Positions 38,400 through 47,090 of a DNA stretch of 64,000 nucleotides are shown in pieces. Position numbers and translations under genes: made by a program. Position 1 is the stretch's first letter; each line of letters starts with the position of its first letter. The notes beneath the pieces are model-generated. The model did no database searches and was not told the origin of the DNA. It saw nothing but the letters and a program-made list of their open reading frames with translations. Source of the stretch: CAWBLP01 sp963789495. GTDB taxonomy: Bacteria; Pseudomonadota; Alphaproteobacteria; Acetobacterales; Acetobacteraceae. The stretch spans positions 101,656-165,655 of the forward strand of contig CAWBLP010000028.1 in the NCBI GenBank assembly GCA_963789495.1. The letters are read 5' to 3'.

Positions 38400-39505
38400 T
38401 GCCGCAGCCCTCGCGGATTGGCGACCCGGACCGAAGGTCGCGGCAGGAAGCGCTCGCCGTTCATCAGCATCGGCACCAGCGGCATGGCCAGCGATCCTGC
38501 GCTGCCGGACGCAGGCACACGCGCGATGGACTGGCGGGCGGCGACCTGTGGATCGTTCGGCAGTTCCGCGGGATCGACCACCGGCCCGACCGGCACCTTG
38601 CGCGCCTGCGCCACCGCCTGGATCTCCTCCCGGGTGCGACCGCTGCACCAGGCGGCGATCGCCGGCCCGTATTCGCCGCGTCGCGCCGCCCGCTCGTTCG
38701 GGTTGTTCAGCTTCGGGTCGAGCAGGCTGGGGTGGTCGACCAGGCGGGCGAGCGCCGGCCAGTCGCGATTGTTGTAGACCATGGCGATCCAGCCATCGGC
38801 GCAGCGGTTCACCTGCCATTCGGCGGCGGCGCCCTCCCGCGAGGTGGCCTCGCCGGCGCGGAACGCGGTGGCACCGACACCCTTCCAGTTCACCCAGATC
38901 AGCACATCCAGGATATCCACCTCCAGACGGTCGCCAACGCCATGCAGGTCCAGCCCGGCCAGCCCGGTCGCGGCGGCGGAGAACAGCGCCAGCCCGGCGG
39001 CACGCGCAGCCTGGTGGCCGCCCAGCATCAACGGCTCCCGCGCCGGGTCGCCGACGATGTCCAGCAGGCCGGACAGGGCCAGCAAAGTCAGGTCGCTCAT
39101 TGGCGTGCCGGCCAGTGGCGAGCCGGGGGGCAGGGCGGAGACGGTCACCGCGACCTGGCGTTCCGGATCGGCCATTCCGGTGGCGGGACCATCGGTGAGG
39201 ATCACCTGGGCATCCGCCACCAGCATTTCGAGCAAGTTACGATCCCCCGGCCGGGCGAGGTCCAGTTCCACGAACTGCTTGGAGGTATCGAGGAATGCGC
39301 CGAGCGCCAACGGTTCGGCGGTTTCCTCCCACGGCAGCACCGGCACGCGATGCAGCGGGTCGCCGCCGGGGGGAACGATCTTCAACACCGTGGCGCCGAG
39401 GTCGCCCATGATCTTGCCGGCCAGCGCGAGCGCCTCGCGATGCAGCAGCGACGCCGAGGCGGCAGCGACCTCGACAACCCGGTAGGGGGAAAGTGGCAAT
39501 GCCAT
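38396..39505 (-). CDS. CaiB/BaiF CoA-transferase 2 (catalytic Asp not evident)
   Basis: A 369-residue family member: YRVVEVAAASASLLHREALALAGKIMGDLGATVLKI, and DRLEVDILDVLIWVN near the middle. In the stretch matching NYPDQLVG of its partner it reads HQAARAAGLAL, so the catalytic Asp seems absent. ATG 39505 is chosen over TTG 39508. It may be the non-catalytic half of a heterodimer with the adjacent gene, which is inference. Confidence 0.82.
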   Translation of the reverse strand: MALPLSPYRVVEVAAASASLLHREALALAGKIMGDLGATVLKIVPPGGDPLHRVPVLPWEETAEPLALGAFLDTSKQFVELDLARPGDRNLLEMLVADAQVILTDGPATGMADPERQVAVTVSALPPGSPLAGTPMSDLTLLALSGLLDIVGDPAREPLMLGGHQAARAAGLALFSAAATGLAGLDLHGVGDRLEVDILDVLIWVNWKGVGATAFRAGEATSREGAAAEWQVNRCADGWIAMVYNNRDWPALARLVDHPSLLDPKLNNPNERAARRGEYGPAIAAWCSGRTREEIQAVAQARKVPVGPVVDPAELPNDPQVAARQSIARVPASGSAGSLAMPLVPMLMNGERFLPRPSVRVANPRGLRQ

Positions 39506-39567
39506 CAAGACGCCTCAGCAACAAATGGGAGGGTACCCGGCCGCAACTTCGCGGCCGAGCGGGGTCG

Positions 39568-40557
39568 TCACTTCAGGACGCCTTTTTCCTTGAAGAAGCG
39601 GGCGGCGCCGGGATGCAGCGGCGCCTTGCCGGGATACATGCCCAATTCCACGGTGAACCCGGCGAATGAGCCTTCCTGCTTCGCCATCGCGTCGATGTTC
39701 TCCCAGAACGCCTTGGTGAAGGCATAGACCTGGTCTGCGTCCGCCTCCTTGTTGACGAACAGGGCCGACAGGTTGCCGACCGTCTTCACCGGTTCGGTCT
39801 GGCCGTTATAGGTGTTGGCCGGCACGTTCGCGCGGGCCACCAGGCCGTGATAATGCTCGTTCAACCGCTGATAGGCGTCGTCCGGCAGGCTCAGCAGATT
39901 CACCGGCACCGACGCGGCCAATTCCAGCAGGCCGTTGAACTTCAGCGAATAGCAATGCATGCCGACATCGATCACGTTGTCACGCAATGCGTCGAAATGC
40001 TTGCCGGTGGAGATGCTGAACACCTTGATCTGGTCCAGCTTGATGCCGAGCGCGGCGAGGATCTGCTCGTCGAAGCCGCGGGTGAAAGTCGCGGGCGTGT
40101 TCAGGTTGACCCGCTTGCCCTTGATGTCGGCGAACGACTTGATGCCGGAATCGGCGCGGGTCAGGAAATGGCAGACGCTGCGTTCGAAGTTGAAGATTGG
40201 CCGCAGGTTGCGAAACACCTCCTTGCCCTTCAGGTCGGCGAACTTGCCGGTGCCGTTATAGGCATTCTCGATATCGATGACGCTGTCCATGCCGACATCC
40301 AGCCGGTTGGCGGCGACCAGCGCCAGGTTCTCATTGAACCCGCCGGTGGTCTGCGCGGACACCCGCACCTTGGACTGCGATCCGTTCACCGCGTTGGCGA
40401 TGATCACGCCTTCCACATACGGGCCCGACCCGGTGCTGGACGTGCCGAGCGACCATTGCTTCTGCGCCATCGCGGGGGTGGCGAGCAGCGATGCGGCGAG
40501 CGCGGTTGCCGCCGCGAGCTGGCGCCACAGGCGCGTTGGGGATTTCTGTTCTGTCAT
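39568..40557 (-). CDS. TAXI-family TRAP transporter solute-binding protein
   Basis: A 329-residue periplasmic binding protein with a Sec signal peptide (LAAATALAASLLATPAMAQ) followed by WSLGTSSTGSGPYVEG, typical of TAXI proteins. ATG 40557 is preceded by AGGAGG. It captures an organic acid in the periplasm for the permease encoded just upstream (51 bases away). The substrate is unknown; the operon suggests a carboxylate metabolised as a CoA thioester. Confidence 0.9.
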   Translation of the reverse strand: MTEQKSPTRLWRQLAAATALAASLLATPAMAQKQWSLGTSSTGSGPYVEGVIIANAVNGSQSKVRVSAQTTGGFNENLALVAANRLDVGMDSVIDIENAYNGTGKFADLKGKEVFRNLRPIFNFERSVCHFLTRADSGIKSFADIKGKRVNLNTPATFTRGFDEQILAALGIKLDQIKVFSISTGKHFDALRDNVIDVGMHCYSLKFNGLLELAASVPVNLLSLPDDAYQRLNEHYHGLVARANVPANTYNGQTEPVKTVGNLSALFVNKEADADQVYAFTKAFWENIDAMAKQEGSFAGFTVELGMYPGKAPLHPGAARFFKEKGVLK

Positions 40558-40608
40558 ATGGTTTCCTCCTGTCATGCGATGGATCGGACGCTGCCTGCGG
40601 GCACCGCC

Positions 40609-42522
40609 CTAGGACCGGGCCGAGGCGGGCCTGGTGCGCGGCAGCAACTGCCACCGGCTGGCGAAGTAGATGGCGGTCATGCCGACCAGACCGATCAGGT
40701 CGCCGATGATGCCGGTGTGGACCAGGCAGATGGCGGATGCGAACAGCACCAGGCGTTCGATCCAGTTGAGCCAGTTGCCGAACCAGCCTTGCAACGCGCC
40801 GGCCACGCCGATGGTACCGATGGCGGCGGTGACGAAGGCCAGCAGGATTCCACCGAAGCTGCCGTCCAGCAGAAGCTCGGGCGAGTACAGGAACATGAAG
40901 GCGACCACGAATCCTGGCAGCGAGTAATAAAAGGCCATCACGCCGGTCTTCCACCAGTTCGCCTCGGCGATACTGGCGGCGACGATGGCAACCACGGCCA
41001 CTGGTGGGGTCGAGCCGGATTTGATCGCGAAATAGAACAGGAACAGATGCGAGGCGAGCTTGGGAAAGCCCACCGCCTGCATTGCCGGGGCCGCGAACAG
41101 CGCCAGCAGCAGGTAGGCGATCGGCGTCGGCATGCCCATGCCCAGCACGGTTGCGCACAGCACCACCAGCATGGCGGTGATCAGCGGCTCATGCGCGCTG
41201 GCCAGCAGGATGATCTCGGTCAGCCGGCCGCCCAGGCCGGTGGTCACCATGGCCTGCTGCACCAGGCCGATCGCTGCCACCAGGCCGGTGACGGCGGCGG
41301 CCTGGCGGGTGCCGCGATCCAGCATCACGAACAGGCCGCGCAGGTTCCAGCGGCTATAGGCGCGGAAGCAGGCCACCAGGAGCGTTACGCCGACGCAGGC
41401 GATGCCGGCATAGGATGCGGTGTAGCCATCCACCATCAGCAGGTAGAGCAGCACCAGCGGCGGGATCAGCAGGTGCCAGCCATCCTTCAGCACCTGGCGC
41501 GCGCTGGGCACTTCCTCGGGCGGCAGGCTGCCGAGGCCCATCTTCAGCGACTCGATATGGATCACGGCGTAGGTGGAGATGTAGTAGAGCACCGCCGGCA
41601 GCAGCGCGCCCAGCGCGATCGTGGCGTAGGGGATGCCGGTCAGCTCCGCCATCAGGAAGGCGCCGGCGCCCATCACCGGCGGCATCATCTGCGAGCCTTC
41701 GGACACCACCACCTCGATCGCGGCGGCGATATGCGAGCGGAAGCCGACCCGCTTCATCAGCGGAATGGTGAAGCTGCCGGTGGAGACGACGTTGCCGATC
41801 GAGCTGCCGACCATGGTGCCGAGCCCGGCCGAGGCGAACATCGCGGCCTTGGCCGGGCCGCCGACCAGCCGCCCGGTGCCGGCGGTGGCGAGACGGATGA
41901 TGAAGTCGCCCGTCTTGGTCTCGGTCATTGCCGAACTGAGCAGCATGAACATGAACAGGTAGGAGGCGGCGACCGCCAGGCCGCTGCCGAAGATGCCTTC
42001 CTCGGTATAGGCTGTCAGGTAGATGAAGCGGTCGAAATCCATCCCGGGATTGCGCAGCAGCCCGGGCAGATGATTGCCGTACAGGATGTAGAGCACGCTG
42101 AAGATCGCCAGCAGGAAGAAGGCGATGCTTTGTCGTCGCGCTGCCTCCAGCACGACGAACACCATGCCCAGGCCCGCGGCAACGTCCCAGTTGGTGAGGA
42201 ACATCGCCCCCCAGATCTCGATCAGGCGGTCGAAATTCACCACCATGTAACCGATCGAGACCACCGACAGGATCGCGAACAGCCAGTCGTACAGCCGTTG
42301 GAAGCGGCCGTAGCCCTGTGCCATCGCCTTCCCCTGATCGAGGAAGTAGATGACCATCATGACAATCAGGAACAGCGCGAAATGGACCAGCGTGGTTTTG
42401 TACGGTCCATAGAAGGTCGCGTAGATCATATAACCGGCGAACACGACCGCCAGCACGGACAAACCGCGCTGAGTCAGCCGATCGAACGGATGGCGGATCG
42501 TATCGCCGGTCATGTCTGTCAC
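40609..42522 (-). CDS. TRAP transporter fused permease (TAXI type)
   Basis: A 637-residue membrane protein with many hydrophobic helices, combining the 4TM and 12TM TRAP subunits in one chain as is normal for TAXI systems. GAGAFLMAELTGIPYATIALGALLPAVLYY and GMGMPTPIAYLLLALFAAP are typical DctM-like segments. The start is GTG 42522, overlapping the hydratase stop, or ATG 42513 with AGGGG upstream. It drives sodium- or proton-coupled uptake of the ligand bound by the next gene's product. Confidence 0.9.
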   Translation of the reverse strand: MTDMTGDTIRHPFDRLTQRGLSVLAVVFAGYMIYATFYGPYKTTLVHFALFLIVMMVIYFLDQGKAMAQGYGRFQRLYDWLFAILSVVSIGYMVVNFDRLIEIWGAMFLTNWDVAAGLGMVFVVLEAARRQSIAFFLLAIFSVLYILYGNHLPGLLRNPGMDFDRFIYLTAYTEEGIFGSGLAVAASYLFMFMLLSSAMTETKTGDFIIRLATAGTGRLVGGPAKAAMFASAGLGTMVGSSIGNVVSTGSFTIPLMKRVGFRSHIAAAIEVVVSEGSQMMPPVMGAGAFLMAELTGIPYATIALGALLPAVLYYISTYAVIHIESLKMGLGSLPPEEVPSARQVLKDGWHLLIPPLVLLYLLMVDGYTASYAGIACVGVTLLVACFRAYSRWNLRGLFVMLDRGTRQAAAVTGLVAAIGLVQQAMVTTGLGGRLTEIILLASAHEPLITAMLVVLCATVLGMGMPTPIAYLLLALFAAPAMQAVGFPKLASHLFLFYFAIKSGSTPPVAVVAIVAASIAEANWWKTGVMAFYYSLPGFVVAFMFLYSPELLLDGSFGGILLAFVTAAIGTIGVAGALQGWFGNWLNWIERLVLFASAICLVHTGIIGDLIGLVGMTAIYFASRWQLLPRTRPASARS

Positions 42523-43311
42523 CCCTGGCCGGCGTTGCGTTCGCCGCGCGCGAACTTGGCCAGGCCGGAGCGTTGGGCCGTGCTGCGCGAGCGGATCAGC
42601 GCGTTGACCTTGTTGCCGTAGTCGAACGCCTGCCGCCAGTCGGAGATGAGGTTCGGAATGTAGTCGATGGCGCGCTTGCTCTCGGTCAGCGCGGTCTCAT
42701 CGAACTGCGCCACGTGACGCGCCAGCGCGTCGGCCGCATCCAGCAATTCGGCCAGCGGCACGGACTGGTTGACCATGCCCCAGGCTTCCGCGGTGGGGCC
42801 ATCCAGCCGGCGCGTGGTCAGGATCATCCAGGCGGCGCGCTTGCGCGGCAGAGCTATCTGCGCGGCGGGACCGGCCAGACCCGGATAGGTCGCGAAGCCC
42901 ATCTCCGGCATGCCGATCTGCGCCTCGTTGGCGGCGATCGCCAGGTCGCACACATTGATCAGGGTGGACCCGCCGCCCAGCGCGACGCCGTTCACCGCGG
43001 CGATGAAGATCGCCGGATGGCGGCGGATCGCCAGGTTGACCTCGTTCCAGTCGGATTTCGGATCTTCCGGCAGCCCGGCCTCTCGATCCGCGTGGCTTTC
43101 CTTCAGGTCCACGCCGGCGCAGAAGCTGGTGCCGGTGCCGGTCAGTACCGACCACCTTGAACTTGTGGCGCACCTGCTCCATCGCATCCAGCATCGCCAG
43201 GCGAATCGCGCGGTTCATCGCGTTGCGCTTCTCCGGACGGTTCATCCGCATCAGCACGTAATCGCCGCGGTCTTCCAGGACGACCAGATCGGCCGTTGCT
43301 CCATCGCTCAT
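42519..43311 (-). pseudogene. Enoyl-CoA hydratase/isomerase, apparent single frameshift
   Basis: The N-terminal frame (ATG 43311) reads LVVLEDRGDYVLMRMNRPEKRNAMN to HKFKVV. The protein then resumes in the neighbouring frame at VLTGTGTSFCAGVDLKE and runs to the stop at 42519. The crotonase oxyanion blocks (CAGVDLKE, NGVALGGGSTLINVCD) are present. One extra base near 43145 explains the break. If translated whole it would hydrate an enoyl-CoA in the degradation pathway. It may be a sequencing error, as every neighbour is intact. Confidence 0.82.
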
Positions 43312-43320
43312 GTCAGCTCC

Positions 43321-43728
43321 TCAGCGGATCGGCGTGAATTTGGGCAGGGTGATGGTGTCGGTCGCCTCCTCGAACACCACCTGCACCGGCATGCCGATGC
43401 GCAGATCGGCTTCCGCTACATCGACGATGTTGGTGATCAGCATGGGCCCTTCTTCAAGCTGCACCTGGGCGACATTGTACGGGATGTCGTCGGCAAAGCC
43501 TTTGAAGTAGCGCTGGTGCATGACGACCCATGACCAGATCGTGCCGCGCCCGGACAGGTCCACCCAGCTCCATTCCTGGGTGCGCGTCACCGGGGAAACC
43601 GGACTGGGCGGGAACCAGATCTCGCCCGACTGATTGCAGCGCTGCGCGATCAGTCGGCGTTCCTTGCAGGCCTCCCAGAATGGGCGGTTCCACACGTCGA
43701 GCTGCGGCAGAGGCTTGATGTACGACAT
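43321..43728 (-). CDS. DUF35/OB-fold acyl-CoA-associated protein with degenerate zinc ribbon
   Basis: A 135-residue protein of the DUF35 family that partners thiolases. The rubredoxin-like part should have two CxxC pairs, but only one Cys remains (RLIAQRCNQSGEIWFPP), so zinc is unlikely to bind. The OB-fold follows (GTIWSWVVMHQRYFKGF, VEEGPMLI-like strands, MPVQVVFEE). ATG 43728 lies seven bases after the thiolase stop, the usual gene pairing. It is probably a subunit of the thiolase complex. Confidence 0.85.
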   Translation of the reverse strand: MSYIKPLPQLDVWNRPFWEACKERRLIAQRCNQSGEIWFPPSPVSPVTRTQEWSWVDLSGRGTIWSWVVMHQRYFKGFADDIPYNVAQVQLEEGPMLITNIVDVAEADLRIGMPVQVVFEEATDTITLPKFTPIR

Positions 43729-43735
43729 GATACGC

Positions 43736-44851
43736 TCACCTCCGGAAGATAGCTGACTGGCCGATATTGGTTGCGCAGATGTACTGGACGACATCGCAGT
43801 CCGGGATCTGGCGCGGCCCGCATTCGCCGCGCACCTGGCGCACCGCCTCGGCGATCAGCGCCCAGCCCTGCATGTAGCTTTCCGACAGATGCCCGCCCGA
43901 TGTGTTGGTGGGCCAGCGGCCGCGTCCCAGCTCCAGCGTCCCGTCGCGGACGAACTGCCCGCCCTCGCCCTGCTTGCAGAACCCCATGCCTTCCAGCGAG
44001 AACAGCACGGTCGGCGAGAAGTTGTCGTAGATCATGAGGCCCTTCACGGCCTCACGCGAAATGCCGGCGCGGTCATAGACCTGCGAGGCGATTTTCTGCA
44101 GCGCCGGGTACCAGTAATCGGTGGTCGGCACCGAGCCGTGGCTGAACGTGTCCTGACGCGCGTAGCCCGAGACGTAGACCGGCGGCCTGCGCATGTCCTT
44201 GGCGCGTTCCGGCGTCGTCATGATCCAGGCGACACCGCCATCGTTGATCTGGCAATAGTCCAGCAGATGCAGCGGATCGGCGATGAAGCGCGAGGCCTGG
44301 TGATCCTCCACGGTGAACGGCTCCCGCCGCACCGCATTCGGATTCAGCGAGGCGTGCTTGCGGAACGCCATCGCGATATGCGCCAGGTCTTCCGAGCTGG
44401 TGCCGAACTGGTGCATGTGGTTGCGATACATCATGCCGTGGATCGCACCGGGCGAGGTGAAGCCCCAGGGCGCCCACAGGCTGTCGCCGCCACCATACAT
44501 CATGCGCACCGAACGGCCATTGTTGCCGTACACCAGCGCGATCACCTTGGCCGCGCCGGTGGCCAGCGCGTGGCTCGCCAGGGCCAGCGAAACGCCCGAG
44601 AAACGGCCGGGCGTTTCCGTCAGCAGGCAGTATTCGGGGTTGATCCGCATGATCTCGGCAAATCGATCATAGGACGGGATGCGGTTGACGATCAGGCCGT
44701 CGATATCCTCGAACCGGATGCCGGCATCCTCGACCGCGCGGCGGAGCGCTTCCGCCCCCAGCCCGTAGCTGTCGGTTTCAGGGAACGAGCCGTACTCGGT
44801 CGTTCCCACGCCGACCAGGCACGCCTTATCCCGCAATGACCAATCTGGCAT
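43736..44851 (-). CDS. Thiolase-family protein (acetyl-CoA acetyltransferase / SCP-x-like)
   Basis: A 371-residue thiolase-like protein: ACLVGVGTTEYGSFPETDSYGLGAEALRRAVEDAG at the N-terminus, QINDGGVAWIMTT in the middle, and GGHLSESYMQGWALIAEAVRQ near the C-terminus with the catalytic His region. The usual N-terminal nucleophile Cys is not evident, as in many SCP-x-like members that pair with DUF35 proteins. ATG 44851 is chosen from homology and a GGAAAC-type Shine-Dalgarno. It is the first gene of the minus operon, divergent from the LysR regulator. Confidence 0.85.
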   Translation of the reverse strand: MPDWSLRDKACLVGVGTTEYGSFPETDSYGLGAEALRRAVEDAGIRFEDIDGLIVNRIPSYDRFAEIMRINPEYCLLTETPGRFSGVSLALASHALATGAAKVIALVYGNNGRSVRMMYGGGDSLWAPWGFTSPGAIHGMMYRNHMHQFGTSSEDLAHIAMAFRKHASLNPNAVRREPFTVEDHQASRFIADPLHLLDYCQINDGGVAWIMTTPERAKDMRRPPVYVSGYARQDTFSHGSVPTTDYWYPALQKIASQVYDRAGISREAVKGLMIYDNFSPTVLFSLEGMGFCKQGEGGQFVRDGTLELGRGRWPTNTSGGHLSESYMQGWALIAEAVRQVRGECGPRQIPDCDVVQYICATNIGQSAIFRR

Positions 44852-45175
44852 AGACTTCGTTTCCTTCTGCGTGCAGTTGGGGTTGCGTCCGGCCAATCGA
44901 CCAGCATTCGCACCTGCCAGGCGGCAGAGACGTCCCAACCGGCCGCATGCTGAACCGGCGGTTGGTCTCGCACTTCATTCTGGACAGGGAGAGGCCGGCA
45001 GCGCGGCCGAACTTTTATTGCTGAATTCCCGGATTCCTCGATTTTTTGACTTTCATCGACGCCGCTGGGCGATCGCCGACCGTTGCAGGCGACCATAGGA
45101 GCTGCCGGGGCATGGACAAATTCCAATGTTCTCACGTAAGCTTTGAGAAATCCTCAACCCTCGGATGGAAGCCGC
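44852..45175. promoter_or_regulatory. Divergent regulatory region between thiolase operon and LysR gene
   Basis: A 324-base gap between divergent starts, the usual site for LysR control of a neighbouring operon. The stretch 45010-45055 is AT-richer (TTTTATTGCTGAATTC, TTTTTTGACTTTC) and is the best candidate for promoter and operator. I could not fix a convincing LysR dyad or -35/-10 pair by eye. Confidence 0.35.
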
Positions 45176-46120
45176 GTGCGCCACCGCCTGCCGTCGCTCA
45201 ATGCTCTGAAAGCCTTCGAGGCCGCCGGCCGGCATGCCAAGCTGGTCACGGCCGCCGACGAGCTGTCGGTGACACCAGGCGCGCTCAGCCGGCACATCGC
45301 GCTGCTGGAAGCGCATTTCGACTGCCGGTTATTCGAACGGCATCGCCGTGGTCTGATGCTGACCGAAAAGGGCCGGCATTATTTCAGCGCCATCAGCGAC
45401 GCCTTTACCCGGATCGACGCGGCAAGCGCGCAACTGATCGGGCCGAGTGCCACATCGCAGCTTGCGGTGAGGGTGTTCACCACCTTCGCCACGGAATGGC
45501 TGATCCCGCGGCTCGGCTCATTCCGCGCGCAGCATCCGGACATCAAGTTCAGCCTGACCGCGTCGCTCAAGCGCGTCTGCTTCGACACCGACGACGTGGA
45601 CCTGAGCGTGCTGCTGGGACCGGAGAACTGGCCGGAGCTGCGGCAGGATCCGATGTTCCACCCGCTGTTCCTGCCGGTCTGCAGCCCGGCGCTGCTGGAG
45701 CGAGGACCGGCGCTGCGGTCGGTGCAGGACCTTAGCCAGCACACCATCCTCTGGTCCCAGATCCAGCTGCCGATCTGGCGGGAATGGCTGGCCTGTGCGG
45801 GTGCTTCCGGCATCGATCCCGAGCACGGCATCGGCTTCGAGAACTCCACACTGACCTATCGGGCGGCGCGGGACGGGGTCGGCATTGGCATGGGGCAACC
45901 ACTGTTCCTGGCCGAGGATCTGCGGTCCGGCCGGTTGGTCGCACCGTTCGGGCTGACCCTGCAGTCACGCCGCGCCTATTGCCTGGTATGCCGGCGCCAG
46001 CAGGCGGACGAACCTCATATCGCGGCGTTCCGGGAGTGGCTGCTGAACGAGATCAGCACAGCCGAGGCGCAGGCCGCCGCGCTGTTACCCGGCAAGCAAC
46101 GGATCGTAACGGTGAACTGA
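45176..46120 (+). CDS. LysR-family transcriptional regulator (GcvA-like)
   Basis: A 314-residue LysR regulator: LPSLNALKAFEAAGRHAKLVTAADELSVTPGALSRHIALLE is the winged helix-turn-helix, followed by a periplasmic-binding-like sensor domain. GTG 45176 is chosen because GcvA-type proteins begin just before RLPSLNALKAFEA; TTG 45143 lacks a Shine-Dalgarno. It is divergent from the thiolase-to-LLM operon and probably controls it with a pathway acid as inducer. The stop is only five bases from the truncated IS630 copy at 46126. Confidence 0.88.
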   Translation: MRHRLPSLNALKAFEAAGRHAKLVTAADELSVTPGALSRHIALLEAHFDCRLFERHRRGLMLTEKGRHYFSAISDAFTRIDAASAQLIGPSATSQLAVRVFTTFATEWLIPRLGSFRAQHPDIKFSLTASLKRVCFDTDDVDLSVLLGPENWPELRQDPMFHPLFLPVCSPALLERGPALRSVQDLSQHTILWSQIQLPIWREWLACAGASGIDPEHGIGFENSTLTYRAARDGVGIGMGQPLFLAEDLRSGRLVAPFGLTLQSRRAYCLVCRRQQADEPHIAAFREWLLNEISTAEAQAAALLPGKQRIVTVN

Positions 46121-46125
46121 ACCGC

Positions 46126-46196
46126 TCGGCGGGCGGGAGCCTATCGGCGCCCAGACATAGCTGAGCGAGCCCTTCTGTCCGACCCTGGCTTCGTCC
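46126..46196 (-). pseudogene. Remnant of IS630 transposase A catalytic half
   Basis: 71 bases identical in sense to 35351-35421 (DEARVGQKGSLSYVWAPIG), cut off at 46126. It is the 3' side of the IS110 insertion in copy 2. Confidence 0.75.
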
Positions 46197-46958
46197 TTAC
46201 ATGAGGGTTCGCTTGTCAATGGTTTCTGGGATGGCACCTCCTGTTTCACGCTCATCGTGGTGAGGCACGCTTGGGCCCGGGGCGGTCCTGTATCGCAGCG
46301 ACTGCTGCGTCACCTTACATGCGGTCGGGGCCGTAGAGGCGCCCGCACCATAATGCCTCTTGCACGAGGCTTTGCCCCAGTGAGACGCGACCCACCTGAA
46401 ACGCGGTAGCGCGGAGCTACCAAAGAAGAAGACGGTCGCGCTCCCCGTATCGCCGCTGACGGCTCCTCGCCTGCGGCAATCTGGTTGATTATGCTGTGAC
46501 TGCGGTCTCTGCGCTGAGCGTGCTGCCGTCGGGCACCACCCCGGTCTCCACGTAGCGCCACAGGGCGATCAGAAGCTTCCTTGCCATCGCCACAATCGCG
46601 ATCCGCCGCGTGCGCCCCTTCAGTGTGCCGACGCGCTCGCGGAACCACGTGGCCAGCGCGCTATCGGGCTGATAGCGCAACCACAACCAAGCAAGCTGGA
46701 TCATAGTCGTGCGTGCCCGAGGATTGCCTGCCCGGCTGATGTTCCGGTCGCGATCCATCCCGCCGCTCTGGTAGGGCATCGGTGTGATGCCGACATAGCT
46801 GGCGAGCTGACGGCGGTTGGCGAAAGAACGGTAGAACACCTCGCGGACCAACACGGCTGCGAAGTTTTCGCCAACACCGCGGATCCTCTGTAGAGCGATG
46901 ATCTTGCTAACCACCGTGTCGGCCGCCTCTGTTTCTTCCAGAATTTTGGCACGGTCAG

Positions 46959-46963
46959 CCTCC
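46959..46963. repeat. IS21 target-site duplication, left
   Basis: CCTCC, repeated at 50749-50753; the host IS110 reads continuously when one copy is kept. Confidence 0.75.
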
Positions 46964-47090
46964 TATAAACAGCGGCGGCAAATTGTACCACTGAACCGGT
47001 GTTGAGCCGGCGCCGTGATGGCGGCGCCAAAGTGTACCGGTCCTGATAGGCCTTCTCGATGTCCGTGCGGGGCATGGAGGGGCCGGAAGG

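Noticed and set aside
39847..42621. 924-codon open frame on the plus strand
   Set aside because: It lies antisense to the TAXI, TRAP permease and hydratase genes, has low-complexity His/Gly/Gln/Asp-rich translation and no family motif; it is a product of high GC.
44852..45175. A specific LysR operator and promoter
   Set aside because: No T-N11-A dyad or spaced -35/-10 pair stood out enough to place it.
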